Shown here in pieces: positions 17,822-25,984 of a DNA stretch of 64,000 nucleotides; the first letter of the stretch is position 1; every line of letters starts with the position of its first letter. Source of the stretch: Deltaproteobacteria bacterium (lineage in GTDB: Bacteria; Myxococcota_A; UBA796; CAJQPC01); NCBI GenBank assembly GCA_016717595.1, contig JADKFE010000024.1, forward strand, positions 37,844-101,843, in the 5' to 3' direction. Below the pieces are notes generated by a model. It worked only from the letters and a program-made list of their open reading frames with translations, had not been told where the DNA came from and made no database searches. The position numbers and the translations under genes were made by a program.

Positions 17822-18948
17822 CGGGGGCTAGACGTCGGGGTTGAGCCGCGCAACAGCCGCGACTCGACGATGCGCCGCTGGCGGTTCTTGTAGATGTGGT
17901 GGGCGTTCTCGCCCTCCTCGTTGGCCTCCGCCGTGGCCTTGTCGATCACCTGGAACTCGACCATGACGTAGACCACCGAGCCCAACATCAGGTGGGTCTC
18001 TGGGGACATCTTCGCCACCACGTCGTCCACCCGCACCGGGAAGTCCACGATGAAGTTGATCATCCGGTAGGACTGGCCCGAGAAGGGGTTCGCGCCCGTG
18101 GGCTCGGCGGTGCGCGCGGCGAGGCGCTGCATGCGCGGCGCGAGGCGGGCGTAGTGGGGATCCTCGCGGATCAAGCGGCGCATCACCAAGAGGTTGTTGT
18201 GGCTGGCCTCGGGAATAACGTAGTTGAAGGGGAACAAAGTATGGGTGAGGTGCGCCAGCACGGGCAGCACCTCGTCTTGTTGGCCCACGACCACCCGGAA
18301 ACGCAGCTTGTCGAAGATCGTCGCCGCCAAGGTGTCCCGTTTGGTGAGCAGCTTGGAGATCACCGAGGTGCGCGTCTTGCGGGAGCCGTAAAACGCCAGG
18401 AGCGGGAAACCCTCAGCGCGCATCCGGTCGGCGTACTGGATGATCACCCGCTCGGCGCGGTCGAAGAGCTCGGCCTCGGAGATCGCCAGGCGGTGCTTGA
18501 GGTCCGAGGCGTCCATGTGGTTGATGGTGTGCATGATCTTGAGGAGCATGCAGGCCAAGGACTGCGTGCGGCGGAAGCGGCCTGTCCAGGTGGACGCGGC
18601 GATGAACACGTCGCGCACGTCTTTGGGGTCGCGCAGCTCCTTGGGGAAGCGGATGTCGTGGTGCTCCTCCAGGTAGTTGATCGCCTGGTTGAACAAGAAG
18701 CGCAGGCGCTCAACGTCCGCGGGATCATCAGGGTCCAAGTGCTGGAGCCGCAGATGCGCGTCCACCTCCTCCACGGTGCTGAGGTTCAGCTTGTGCCAGT
18801 CCACGACGGACTGCCCCTGCAAGATGAGGCGCACGGCCTCTAAATCGTGCAGCGTGAGCGAGCTGGGGGCGAAGTTGGCGGCGAAGGACGTGTCAACCTT
18901 CAGGATGTCGGAGGCCATGCGGCGCCTGGGCAGGTCGGGAGACGCCAT
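17803..18948 (-). CDS. Divergent RelA/SpoT-like nucleotidyltransferase-family protein
   Basis: 381 residues from ATG at 18948 (ATG at 18918 is the alternative); longer frames run into the divergent gene. The N-terminal half is helical (residues about 20-180). The centre and C-terminus line up by eye with (p)ppGpp synthetase motifs in order: FYGSRKTRTSVISKLL (like the GRxKxxxSI helix), FDKLRFRVVV (like DxxxxRVxV), QSYRMINFIVDF (like GYRSxH), VMVEFQVID (like VEIQIRT) and NAHHIYK (like the AHWxYK end). The family looks myxobacterial and uncharacterised; I believe it is catalogued as a conserved hypothetical. Synthetase activity is inference. No HD hydrolase, TGS or ACT domain is seen. Confidence 0.6.
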   Translation of the reverse strand: MASPDLPRRRMASDILKVDTSFAANFAPSSLTLHDLEAVRLILQGQSVVDWHKLNLSTVEEVDAHLRLQHLDPDDPADVERLRFLFNQAINYLEEHHDIRFPKELRDPKDVRDVFIAASTWTGRFRRTQSLACMLLKIMHTINHMDASDLKHRLAISEAELFDRAERVIIQYADRMRAEGFPLLAFYGSRKTRTSVISKLLTKRDTLAATIFDKLRFRVVVGQQDEVLPVLAHLTHTLFPFNYVIPEASHNNLLVMRRLIREDPHYARLAPRMQRLAARTAEPTGANPFSGQSYRMINFIVDFPVRVDDVVAKMSPETHLMLGSVVYVMVEFQVIDKATAEANEEGENAHHIYKNRQRRIVESRLLRGSTPTSSPRQSKTS

Positions 18949-19015
18949 CGTATCTCGGCGCTGGCCCGCGCGGCTTTTGACGACGACGCGCCCCCGCGGT
19001 GTTAGGGGGCTCGCC

Positions 19016-19795
19016 ATGTCGTCTCCGCGCGCCTCGCTCCTCACCCTCCTCGGCCGTGCCCTCGGTCGCACCTTCTCTAACCTCGGCGTCTTGCTCCCTT
19101 GGGCGATGCTGTTGGGCGGCGTCGGCCACGTCGTGATGTACCTGGCGGCGCTCAACCTCGCGCCCCGGTTCGCCCAAGAGTCCACGACGCAGTTCATCGC
19201 GTCGGAGATCATCAAGCTCGTCGTGAGCTTGCTCTTGGGTGTGCTGCTCGTGCCCCTGGTGGACGCGATCACCATCTATGTGTGGCGCGAGTCCGACAAG
19301 GGCCGCTCCCCGTCGCTCTACGCGGCGACCAACTGGGGCATCGTGCGCTACGCGCGCATGTTTAAGCCCCACATGTACTCGTATCTGGCCATCGCCATCG
19401 GCATGCAGGTGGTGATCCCCGGCGTGCTCTACGCGCTCCAGTACGCCTTCGTGGACGCCATCGCGGCCACCGACGACAACGCAAAGGCCCCCCTGGCCCG
19501 CTCTCAGAAGCTCACCCAAGGTCGGCGCTCTCGCATCGCGCGGGCGTGGTTGCCCTACGCGGTGTGGTATCCGGCGTACTACTTCTACTTCGGCTTTAAG
19601 GCCGAAGGGTACGGCGCGTCCGCGGTGTTCGCCTTTGGTGTGGTGGACGTGCTGCTGTTGATGGCGATGGAGATGGTGATGTTCGCGCTGTACGAGGAGC
19701 GCATCAACGAGGCCCGCGCGGCCTTGGAGCGTCAGCAGGCCAAAGAGGCCGCCCAAGGCGTGACCCCGGCCAGCGAGCCGGAGACGATCTCCTGA
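19016..19795 (+). CDS. Multi-pass membrane protein of unknown function
   Basis: 259 residues from ATG at 19016; the longer upstream frame is antisense to the neighbouring gene and rejected. About five hydrophobic segments are seen, including VLLPWAMLLGGVGHVVMYLAAL, IIKLVVSLLLGVLLVPLVDAI, YLAIAIGMQVVIPGVLYALQYA and AVFAFGVVDVLLLMAMEMVMFALY, then a charged C-terminal tail. The spacing recalls DUF975/YciC-type integral proteins with amphipathic re-entrant ends, but I cannot name a family. It is 67 bp from the divergent RelA/SpoT-like gene and directly precedes mfd. Confidence 0.75.
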   Translation: MSSPRASLLTLLGRALGRTFSNLGVLLPWAMLLGGVGHVVMYLAALNLAPRFAQESTTQFIASEIIKLVVSLLLGVLLVPLVDAITIYVWRESDKGRSPSLYAATNWGIVRYARMFKPHMYSYLAIAIGMQVVIPGVLYALQYAFVDAIAATDDNAKAPLARSQKLTQGRRSRIARAWLPYAVWYPAYYFYFGFKAEGYGASAVFAFGVVDVLLLMAMEMVMFALYEERINEARAALERQQAKEAAQGVTPASEPETIS

Positions 19796-19821
19796 AGAGC
19801 GCCTCCGCCGCCGCTCCCTTC

Positions 19822-22800
19822 GTGGAGGATCTTCCGCGCCACCTCGGCGGCGCCTCAGCGCTCGCGGGCCTGCCCGGCGGCGCCTTGGCCTTCGCTGTGT
19901 CGCGGATCGCCGATCGGTCCACCTGGCTCATCGTGCCCAGCGCTGAGGAGGCCGAGCGCCTTCACGCAGAGCTGGGCTTTTACCTCGGCGCGCGGCGGGT
20001 GCGCCTGTTCCCCGCCGACGACGTGCGGCCCTACGACGGCCTCTCGCCCCACCCCGAGCTCCCTCGGGCAAGAATTGGGGCGCTCTATGCCCTCGATCAA
20101 GGCCAGCGGGTGGTCGTCGTGGCCCCGGCCGCGGCGCTCATCGGCCTCGTGCTGCCCGCCGAGGTGATTCGTTCTGGCCCCGAGCTCGCCGCGGGGCAAC
20201 GCCTGAGCCCCAAGGCGCTCACCGTCAAGCTCGCGGAGCTCGGCTACCTCGCCGTGAGTAAGGTGGAGGACCCAGGCACCTTCGCCGCCCGTGGCGACGT
20301 CGTGGACCTCTGGCCCGTCGGCATGGAAGATCCCCTGCGGATCGAGCTGTTCGACGACGAGATCGAGTCGTTGAGGCGCCTGGGGGATCGCCAGAAGACG
20401 GCGATCACCAGCCTGAGGGTGCTCCCGGCGCGTGAGGAGGTGCTCGGTCAAGCGGCGGTGGATCGCGCCGCGCGGGTCTTGCGGGAGCTCGTCGGTGATC
20501 GCCCTGAAGGCGCGGCCCGGCGGCGTGAGGTGCTGGAGGATCTCAAGGCCGGCATCCGCTTCTCGGGCGTTGATGATTACCTGCCCGCCTTGGCCGAGCT
20601 GCGCGCGCCGCTCTCCGCGGGGCAAGGCGCCCGAAAGATCATCCTCGATCCCGAGGCCTGCGTTGTGGCCGTCGAGCGCGCTTTGGAGCTGCGGCGCTCC
20701 CGGTTTGAGGCCCTGGCGCCGAACGACCGCCCGCTTGTGCCGCCGAGCCTCCGCTGCGCCCCCGCCGCCGCCTTGCTCGCCGAGCTTCACGCCGCGCTCC
20801 CCGTGCTGCCGTTGGTGATGAACGGCGCGTTGGACCTCGGCGCCAAGGACAACCACAGCCTGCGCCCCGAGGACGGCGCCTTAGACAAGACGGTCGCCCG
20901 GCTCAAAGACTGGCTCAAGAAGGGCTGGCGGGTGGGCTTGGTGGTGTATGGCAGCGGCCGCGCCGAGCGGGTGAAGGAGCTTCTGCGCCCCCATGAGCTC
21001 CGGCCCAAGGAGCTGCGCGCTGAAGAGGGCCGCGCCAACCACGATCCGACGCGCTGGCCGCCGGGTGTGCTCGTCTTGATCCAGGGCGATCTCCCCCGCG
21101 GCTTTCACGATCCCCAGGCCCGCCTCGCGGTGATCGCCGGTGACGAGCTTCTGGGCGAGAAGGTGCGTGTGCGCCGGGGCGCGGCGGGGGAGAAGGCCCT
21201 CAAAGACGCCGCGGTCACGAGCTTCGCCCAGCTCAAAGAGGGCGATCTTGTCGTTCACACCCGGCACGGTGTGGGCGCCTACCGGGGCCTGCGCCGGGTG
21301 GATCTCGGCCACGGCCCTGAAGACATGGTGCAGATCGAGTACCGCGATCGGGATCTGCTCTACCTCCCGGCCTACCGCCTCGATCAGATCTCACGCTACT
21401 CCGCCGTGGGCGGCGCGACCGAGGCCCAGCCCCGCCTCGATCGCCTCGGCGGCGACACCTGGGCCCTGCGCAAGTCCAAGGTCAAAGATGAGGTGCTCAA
21501 GCTCGCGCATGAGCTGATCGAGCTCCAAGCCCGGCGCCAGGTGAGCCCCGGTCACGCCTACGTCGGTCGCCCCCCGCGCTTCTCCCAGTTTGAGGAGGGC
21601 TTTCCCTTCACCGAGACGCCGGATCAGGCCGCGGCCATCGACGCCGTGCTCGACGACCTCGCGCTGCCCGAGGCCATGGACCGCCTCATCGTCGGCGACG
21701 TGGGCTTCGGCAAGACCGAGGTGGCCATTCGCGCCGCCTTCCGTGTGGTCGAGGAGGGCCACCAGGTCGTGCTTCTGTGCCCCACGACGGTGCTCGCGTA
21801 CCAGCACGCCGCGACGCTGCGGGAGCGGTTTAAGCCCTTTGGACACAGCGTCGCGCTGCTCTCACGGTTTGACTCCGGCCCCGAGAGCCGCGCCGTACAC
21901 CGCCAGCTCGCTGAAGGCAGCCTGTCCGTGGTCGTCGGCACCACCCGGCTTCTGGGCCGAAGCTTACGTTGTAAGCGCCTGGGGCTCGTGATCGTAGACG
22001 AGGAGCACCGCTTCGGGGTGAAGCAGAAAGAGCAGCTCAAACGAATGCGGGAGGAGGTGCATTACCTCGCGATGAGCGCCACGCCGATCCCCCGAAGCCT
22101 CAGCATGGCGCTCTCAGGCCTACGCGCGATCTCGGTGATCAACACCCCGCCCCAAGATCGCCTCTCGATTCACACCGCCCTCGTCACCCGCAGCGACGAG
22201 CGGGTGCGGGAAGATCTGCTCCGGGAGCTGCAGCGCGGCGGTCAGGCGCTCTACATCCACCACCGTGTCGAAGACATTGAGCACCTCGCGTCCTCCATCC
22301 GTTTGCTGGTGCCCGAGGCCCGGGTGGAGATCGCCCACGGCCAGCTTGAGGACGACGCGCTGGAGGAGCGCCTCGTGCGGTTTGTCGAGCGAAAGGTGGA
22401 CGTGCTCGTGTGCACCACAATCGTCGAGTCGGGCCTCGACATGCCCAACGTGAACACCATCCTGGTTCACGACGCCGAGCGGTACGGCCTCAGCCAGCTC
22501 TACCAGCTCCGCGGCCGCGTCGGGCGCTCCCATCGGCGCGGGTATTGTACGCTGATGACCCAACCCGAACGTAAGCTCACCCGCGAGGCCACCCAGCGCC
22601 TCTCCGTGCTGCAAGAGCACACGGCCTTGGGCTCGGGCTTCGCCATCGCCGCCGCCGACCTGGAGCTGCGCGGCGCCGGGAACCTCCTCGGCGAGCGCCA
22701 GCACGGCCAGATCCGCGCCGTCGGCTTTGAGACCTACGTCTCGCTCTTGGAGGACGCCATGGCCGAGGCCCGGGGCCAGGCCGAGCGAGAGCGCCTCGAC

Positions 22801-23274
22801 CCCGAGGTCGATCTGCGCGTCACCGGCCTCATCCCCGAGCTTTGGGTGCGCGACACCGACGAGCGCCTCGCGCTCTACCGCCGCCTCTCCTCAGCGCGCA
22901 CCGCCGAGGCCATCCGCCGCGTCGTGGACGACGCCGAGTCCGAGCACGGCGAGGCGCCTCTGGAGGTGCTGCAGCTCAGCCGCACCTTAGAGATCCGCTG
23001 CCGCTGCCGCAAGCTCGGCATCGCGCGGCTCGCCGTGCTCCAGGTGCGCGCCACGATGGACTTTGTCGAGCCTCCGGCCGAGCTAGAGTCCAAGCTCAAG
23101 TCGCTCTGCCAGTCCCAGCCCAACCGCTTCAAGTACGTCGAGCGCCGCTTTGAGGCGCGCTTCACCCCGGAGGAGGGCCAGCAGCCCTACCTCTTCATCC
23201 ATTGGGTGTTGGGGCTCATCGAGGCCCGGCCCGCGGTCAGCGTCGGCGCCGTTGGATCAGCAGCCCGAGGCTGA
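19822..23274 (+). CDS. mfd: Transcription-repair coupling factor
   Basis: 1150 residues from GTG at 19822. An upstream CTG at 19792, eight bases after GGAG and overlapping the previous stop, is a credible alternative start, since no Shine-Dalgarno precedes the GTG. Mfd displaces RNA polymerase stalled at DNA damage and recruits UvrA. Domains in order: UvrB-like D1-D2 (DDVRPYDGLSPHPELP), RNA-polymerase interaction domain (GDLVVHTRHGVGAYRG, about 473-490), SF2 translocase with Walker A GDVGFGKTEVA (about 625) and DEEHRFGVKQ (about 725), motif VI QLRGRVGRS, and the C-terminal TRCF domain (DLRVTGLIPELWVRDTDERL). The 3' end overlaps the convergent gene by 38 bp. Confidence 0.97.
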   Translation: MEDLPRHLGGASALAGLPGGALAFAVSRIADRSTWLIVPSAEEAERLHAELGFYLGARRVRLFPADDVRPYDGLSPHPELPRARIGALYALDQGQRVVVVAPAAALIGLVLPAEVIRSGPELAAGQRLSPKALTVKLAELGYLAVSKVEDPGTFAARGDVVDLWPVGMEDPLRIELFDDEIESLRRLGDRQKTAITSLRVLPAREEVLGQAAVDRAARVLRELVGDRPEGAARRREVLEDLKAGIRFSGVDDYLPALAELRAPLSAGQGARKIILDPEACVVAVERALELRRSRFEALAPNDRPLVPPSLRCAPAAALLAELHAALPVLPLVMNGALDLGAKDNHSLRPEDGALDKTVARLKDWLKKGWRVGLVVYGSGRAERVKELLRPHELRPKELRAEEGRANHDPTRWPPGVLVLIQGDLPRGFHDPQARLAVIAGDELLGEKVRVRRGAAGEKALKDAAVTSFAQLKEGDLVVHTRHGVGAYRGLRRVDLGHGPEDMVQIEYRDRDLLYLPAYRLDQISRYSAVGGATEAQPRLDRLGGDTWALRKSKVKDEVLKLAHELIELQARRQVSPGHAYVGRPPRFSQFEEGFPFTETPDQAAAIDAVLDDLALPEAMDRLIVGDVGFGKTEVAIRAAFRVVEEGHQVVLLCPTTVLAYQHAATLRERFKPFGHSVALLSRFDSGPESRAVHRQLAEGSLSVVVGTTRLLGRSLRCKRLGLVIVDEEHRFGVKQKEQLKRMREEVHYLAMSATPIPRSLSMALSGLRAISVINTPPQDRLSIHTALVTRSDERVREDLLRELQRGGQALYIHHRVEDIEHLASSIRLLVPEARVEIAHGQLEDDALEERLVRFVERKVDVLVCTTIVESGLDMPNVNTILVHDAERYGLSQLYQLRGRVGRSHRRGYCTLMTQPERKLTREATQRLSVLQEHTALGSGFAIAAADLELRGAGNLLGERQHGQIRAVGFETYVSLLEDAMAEARGQAERERLDPEVDLRVTGLIPELWVRDTDERLALYRRLSSARTAEAIRRVVDDAESEHGEAPLEVLQLSRTLEIRCRCRKLGIARLAVLQVRATMDFVEPPAELESKLKSLCQSQPNRFKYVERRFEARFTPEEGQQPYLFIHWVLGLIEARPAVSVGAVGSAARG

Positions 23275-23872
23275 GGGCGAAGCTCATCAAGCCCGCCCTG
23301 GGGACGGTCTCGACGGTGGCGCAAGAGCCACATCCGCTCGAGCGTTTGGGCGGCGGCGCCGTGGGCGCCTCGGCCATCTCATCGGCGGCGCTGGGCGCCT
23401 CCTCTGGGGCGCTGGGCTTCGGCGGGTTGTTCACGATCTCAATGTTCTTCTTGTCCAGCTCGCCAAGTCGCCCGTCGGTGTAGCCCGGGTTCGGCTTGTA
23501 CCAAGGAAGCTGCTCAAAGACCTTGGTGTGGTCGGGCGACGGTGACAGGCGCCCGCGATGGGCGCGGATCCCGTCGGCGACCAGGCGGCGCTCGTCGGCG
23601 AGATACGCCCGGGACTCTTCAGCGGGGATCTCCGCGTCAAGCCGGTGCAGGCGCCAGATCGCCAGGGCCCGGCTCACCCGACCGGGCTGGGTGACCGCCG
23701 GATCCCCAAGCCGCGCGATGAGCGCCGCGCCGGCCGCGTCGTCTTTGGCGAGGCACTCATAGGCGAGGCGGCTGGCCTCGGCCTCAAGCACCGTGATCGT
23801 CTCGGGGATCGTCGCGGGGCAGTCTTGAGCGAAGGTGAGGCCCGCGGCCCAGAGAAACAGCGCGGGGCTCAC
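23237..23872 (-). CDS. Exported protein with MYXO-CTERM-like sorting tail
   Basis: 211 residues from GTG overlapping the glpK stop (GTGA). A signal peptide (ALFLWAAGLTFAQ) precedes a helical domain of about 110 residues, a Pro/Ala/Glu linker, then a Cys-containing patch (SGCGSCAT), a hydrophobic helix (GLMSFALSLGLLI) and a QRRRR terminus. That tripartite tail (Cys-Gly motif, transmembrane helix, Arg cluster) is the form of the MYXO-CTERM surface-sorting signal, found almost only in Myxococcota and relatives. The protein should be anchored and probably moved to the cell surface. The domain itself is unknown. It is coupled to glpK and overlaps the mfd 3' end by 38 bp. Confidence 0.72.
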   Translation of the reverse strand: MSPALFLWAAGLTFAQDCPATIPETITVLEAEASRLAYECLAKDDAAGAALIARLGDPAVTQPGRVSRALAIWRLHRLDAEIPAEESRAYLADERRLVADGIRAHRGRLSPSPDHTKVFEQLPWYKPNPGYTDGRLGELDKKNIEIVNNPPKPSAPEEAPSAADEMAEAPTAPPPKRSSGCGSCATVETVPRAGLMSFALSLGLLIQRRRR

Positions 23873-25350
23873 GCGCGCTCCACGGCGGCCTTCCAGCGGG
23901 CGCGCAGGGCGTGCAGCTCGTCCTTGTTGACCTGGGAGGTGAAGGTGCGGTCCTCACGCCAGGCGGCGCTGACCTCCTCCGCTGAGGACCAGATGCCCGC
24001 GGCGATGCCCGCCAAGAACGCCGAGCCCAAGGCCGTCGTCTCAAGCTGGGCCGGGCGCACGCAGCGCACGCCCAACACGTCGGCCTGGAGCTGCATGAGC
24101 AGGTTGTTCTTCGCCGCGCCGCCGTCTACACGAAGCTCGGTGAGCGGGCCGCCGAGGTCCATCGACATCGCCTGGAGGATGTCGCCGATCTGCAAGGCCA
24201 CGCCGTCGAGCACGGCCCGGGCGATGTGGGCGCGGGTGGTGCCCCCGGTGATGCCCGAGAGCAGACCTCTCGCGCCCGGGCGCCAATGCGGCGCGCCGAG
24301 CCCCGCGAGGGCGGGCACGAAGGTCACGCCGTCGCTGTGCGGCACGCTCGCGGCCAAGGCCTCGATCTCGCTCGCGCTCTTGATGATGCCCAGGCCGTCA
24401 CGCAGCCACTGCACCGCCGCCCCCGCGATAAACGCCGAGCCCTCCAAGGCGTAGCTGTGCTGGCCGCCGAGCTTCCAGGCCACCGTCGTCAACATGCCGT
24501 TGTCGCTGTAGACCTTCTCCGCGCCGGTGTTCAACAGCACGAAGGCGCCCGTGCCGTAGGTGCACTTCGCCATGCCCTGGGTGAAGCAGGCCTGACCGAA
24601 GAGCGCGCCCTGTTGGTCGCCGATGAGCCCGCAGACCGGGATGCCGTCGGGCAAAAACCCGACGCCTTGGGTGTGGCCGTAGATCTCCGACGACTGCCCC
24701 ACACGCGGCAGGCAGGCCCGGGGGACGTTGAGCAGCTCCAGCAGCTCATCGTTCCAGTCCAAGGTGTCGAGGTCCATGAACAAGGTGCGGCTGGCGTTGG
24801 AGGGGTCGGTGACGTGCGCCCCGCAGAGCCGCCAGGTGAGGTAGGTGTCGATGGTGCCAAACAGCGCGTCGCCGCGGTTGGCGGCGTCCCGGGCGCCGGG
24901 CACGTTGTCCAGAAGCCACGCGGCCTTGGTGCCCGAGAAGTAGGGGTCGAGCACCAGGCCCGTGCGCCGCTTCACGAAGCTCTCTTTGCCCGCGTCTTTG
25001 AGCGCCTGGCATCGATCCGCCGTGCGCCGGTCTTGCCACACCAGCGCCCGATGCAGCGCTTGACCCGTCTTGCGGTCCCAGAACAGGCTCGTCTCGCGCT
25101 GGTTGGTGATGCCGATCGCCGCGATCTGCCCCGCGTCAACCCCGGCGCGCTGCACCGCCCCCTCCACCGCTTGCCCCACCGAGGCCCAGATCTCCTCCGG
25201 GTCGTGCTCGACGTGCCCAGGCTGGGGGTAGTGGTTGGGGAACTCGACGTTGTGGGTGGCGAGCACCCGCAGGCTGGGGTCGAGCAACAGCGCCGTGCTG
25301 CCGGTGGTGCCCTGATCGATCGCGAGCACCAAGGGGTTCGAGGTGGACAT
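23869..25350 (-). CDS. glpK: Glycerol kinase
   Basis: 493 residues, family length. FGGY-type kinase phosphorylating glycerol to sn-glycerol-3-phosphate in the cytoplasm. Seen: LAIDQGTTGSTALLLD (phosphate-1 loop), HVEHDPEEIW, ITNQRETSLFWDRKTG, CGLIGDQQGALFGQ, YGTGAFVLLNTG and LRVDGGAAKNNLLMQLQADVLG. The glpF transporter and glpD dehydrogenase are not adjacent. The gene downstream starts inside its stop codon, an odd partner for a metabolic kinase. Confidence 0.97.
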   Translation of the reverse strand: MSTSNPLVLAIDQGTTGSTALLLDPSLRVLATHNVEFPNHYPQPGHVEHDPEEIWASVGQAVEGAVQRAGVDAGQIAAIGITNQRETSLFWDRKTGQALHRALVWQDRRTADRCQALKDAGKESFVKRRTGLVLDPYFSGTKAAWLLDNVPGARDAANRGDALFGTIDTYLTWRLCGAHVTDPSNASRTLFMDLDTLDWNDELLELLNVPRACLPRVGQSSEIYGHTQGVGFLPDGIPVCGLIGDQQGALFGQACFTQGMAKCTYGTGAFVLLNTGAEKVYSDNGMLTTVAWKLGGQHSYALEGSAFIAGAAVQWLRDGLGIIKSASEIEALAASVPHSDGVTFVPALAGLGAPHWRPGARGLLSGITGGTTRAHIARAVLDGVALQIGDILQAMSMDLGGPLTELRVDGGAAKNNLLMQLQADVLGVRCVRPAQLETTALGSAFLAGIAAGIWSSAEEVSAAWREDRTFTSQVNKDELHALRARWKAAVERA

Positions 25351-25450
25351 TCGGGGCCTCTAAAGGACGAGGGGAGGGGAGGCGAAGGGAGCGTTGAAGC
25401 GCCGACTCTACACCATTCTGGGCCGGGATTCTGCGCCGAGACTCTGCGAC

Positions 25451-25726
25451 TTAGGGCAGGTAGATCGCCTCCAGCTCATCACAGCTCACCGCGCCGAGCT
25501 CATCCTCAAGCTCTTGGCAGGCGGCCAAGGCGGCCTGCTGCTCGCGGCTCTCCAGAGACGGCGAGCTGAGGCTCCAGTCGTTCTGGCAGTTCTGCCGGAA
25601 GTCTTGGCGTGACGACGCGCCGAGGTCCTCCCAAGAGGCGGACCAGTCGTCGAGGCACTCCGCGAGGCGTGCCGTGGTGGACGCGCAGGCTTGCTCACAG
25701 GCATCGGAGCAGCCCTGGCTCAACAC
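25451..25726 (-). CDS. Small cysteine-rich exported protein (start uncertain)
   Basis: At least 91 residues from a GTG, mostly a helical Cys/Asp/Glu/Gln-rich domain with six further Cys (GCSDACEQACAS..., CLDDW, NCQND, ACQELE, VSCDE). Reading the same frame upstream gives a hydrophobic stretch (SFLLFISLVLSQG) just before the first Cys, which looks like a signal or lipoprotein signal peptide, so the true start may be about 10 codons earlier at a non-standard codon. There is no room further up: the tRNA-Phe gene ends 24 bp away on the same strand, so the two are probably transcribed together. No known family. Confidence 0.5.
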   Translation of the reverse strand: MLSQGCSDACEQACASTTARLAECLDDWSASWEDLGASSRQDFRQNCQNDWSLSSPSLESREQQAALAACQELEDELGAVSCDELEAIYLP

Positions 25727-25752
25727 CAGCGAAATGAAGAGAAGGAAAGAGG

Positions 25753-25825
25753 TGGCCAGAGACGGAGTTGAACCGCCGACTCGTGGATTTTCAGTCCACT
25801 GCTCTACCGACTGAGCTACCTGGCC
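25753..25825 (-). tRNA. trnF: tRNA-Phe (GAA)
   Basis: 73-base cloverleaf on the minus strand. The acceptor arm GGCCAGG pairs with TCTGGCC, the D arm is GCTC..GAGC, the anticodon stem-loop is TGGACTGAAAATCCA with anticodon GAA, and the T arm is present though its loop reads TTCAACTC, an acceptable TTCRANY form. The 3' end is followed by CCT, so CCA is not fully encoded and must be completed by nucleotidyltransferase. Confidence 0.95.
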
Positions 25826-25953
25826 TTGATCTCGAATTTCCTCTCTGCGCCTCTCTTAACAAGGTCTGCTTGAGCTGGCAATCTGAATGAGGTGGCTGAC
25901 GCCGAACCTCAAGACCGCCATCCGCGTGAGCGTCTGCTCGGAGGGGCGCCGGT

Positions 25954-25982
25954 CATGTAGCCCGGGCCTCTCCGGCTGTCAA
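25954..25982 (-). promoter_or_regulatory. Sigma70-type promoter for tRNA-Phe
   Basis: On the minus strand TTGACA (25977-25982), a 17-bp spacer and TACATG (25954-25959). It sits at the 3' end of the NtrC-type gene, about 130 bp upstream of the tRNA. The -35 is consensus; the -10 is fair. Confidence 0.5.
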
Positions 25983-25984
25983 CG

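Noticed and set aside
18677..19015. An N-terminal extension of the membrane protein gene at 19016
   Set aside because: It would be antisense to the RelA/SpoT-like gene and does not add a plausible signal or domain.
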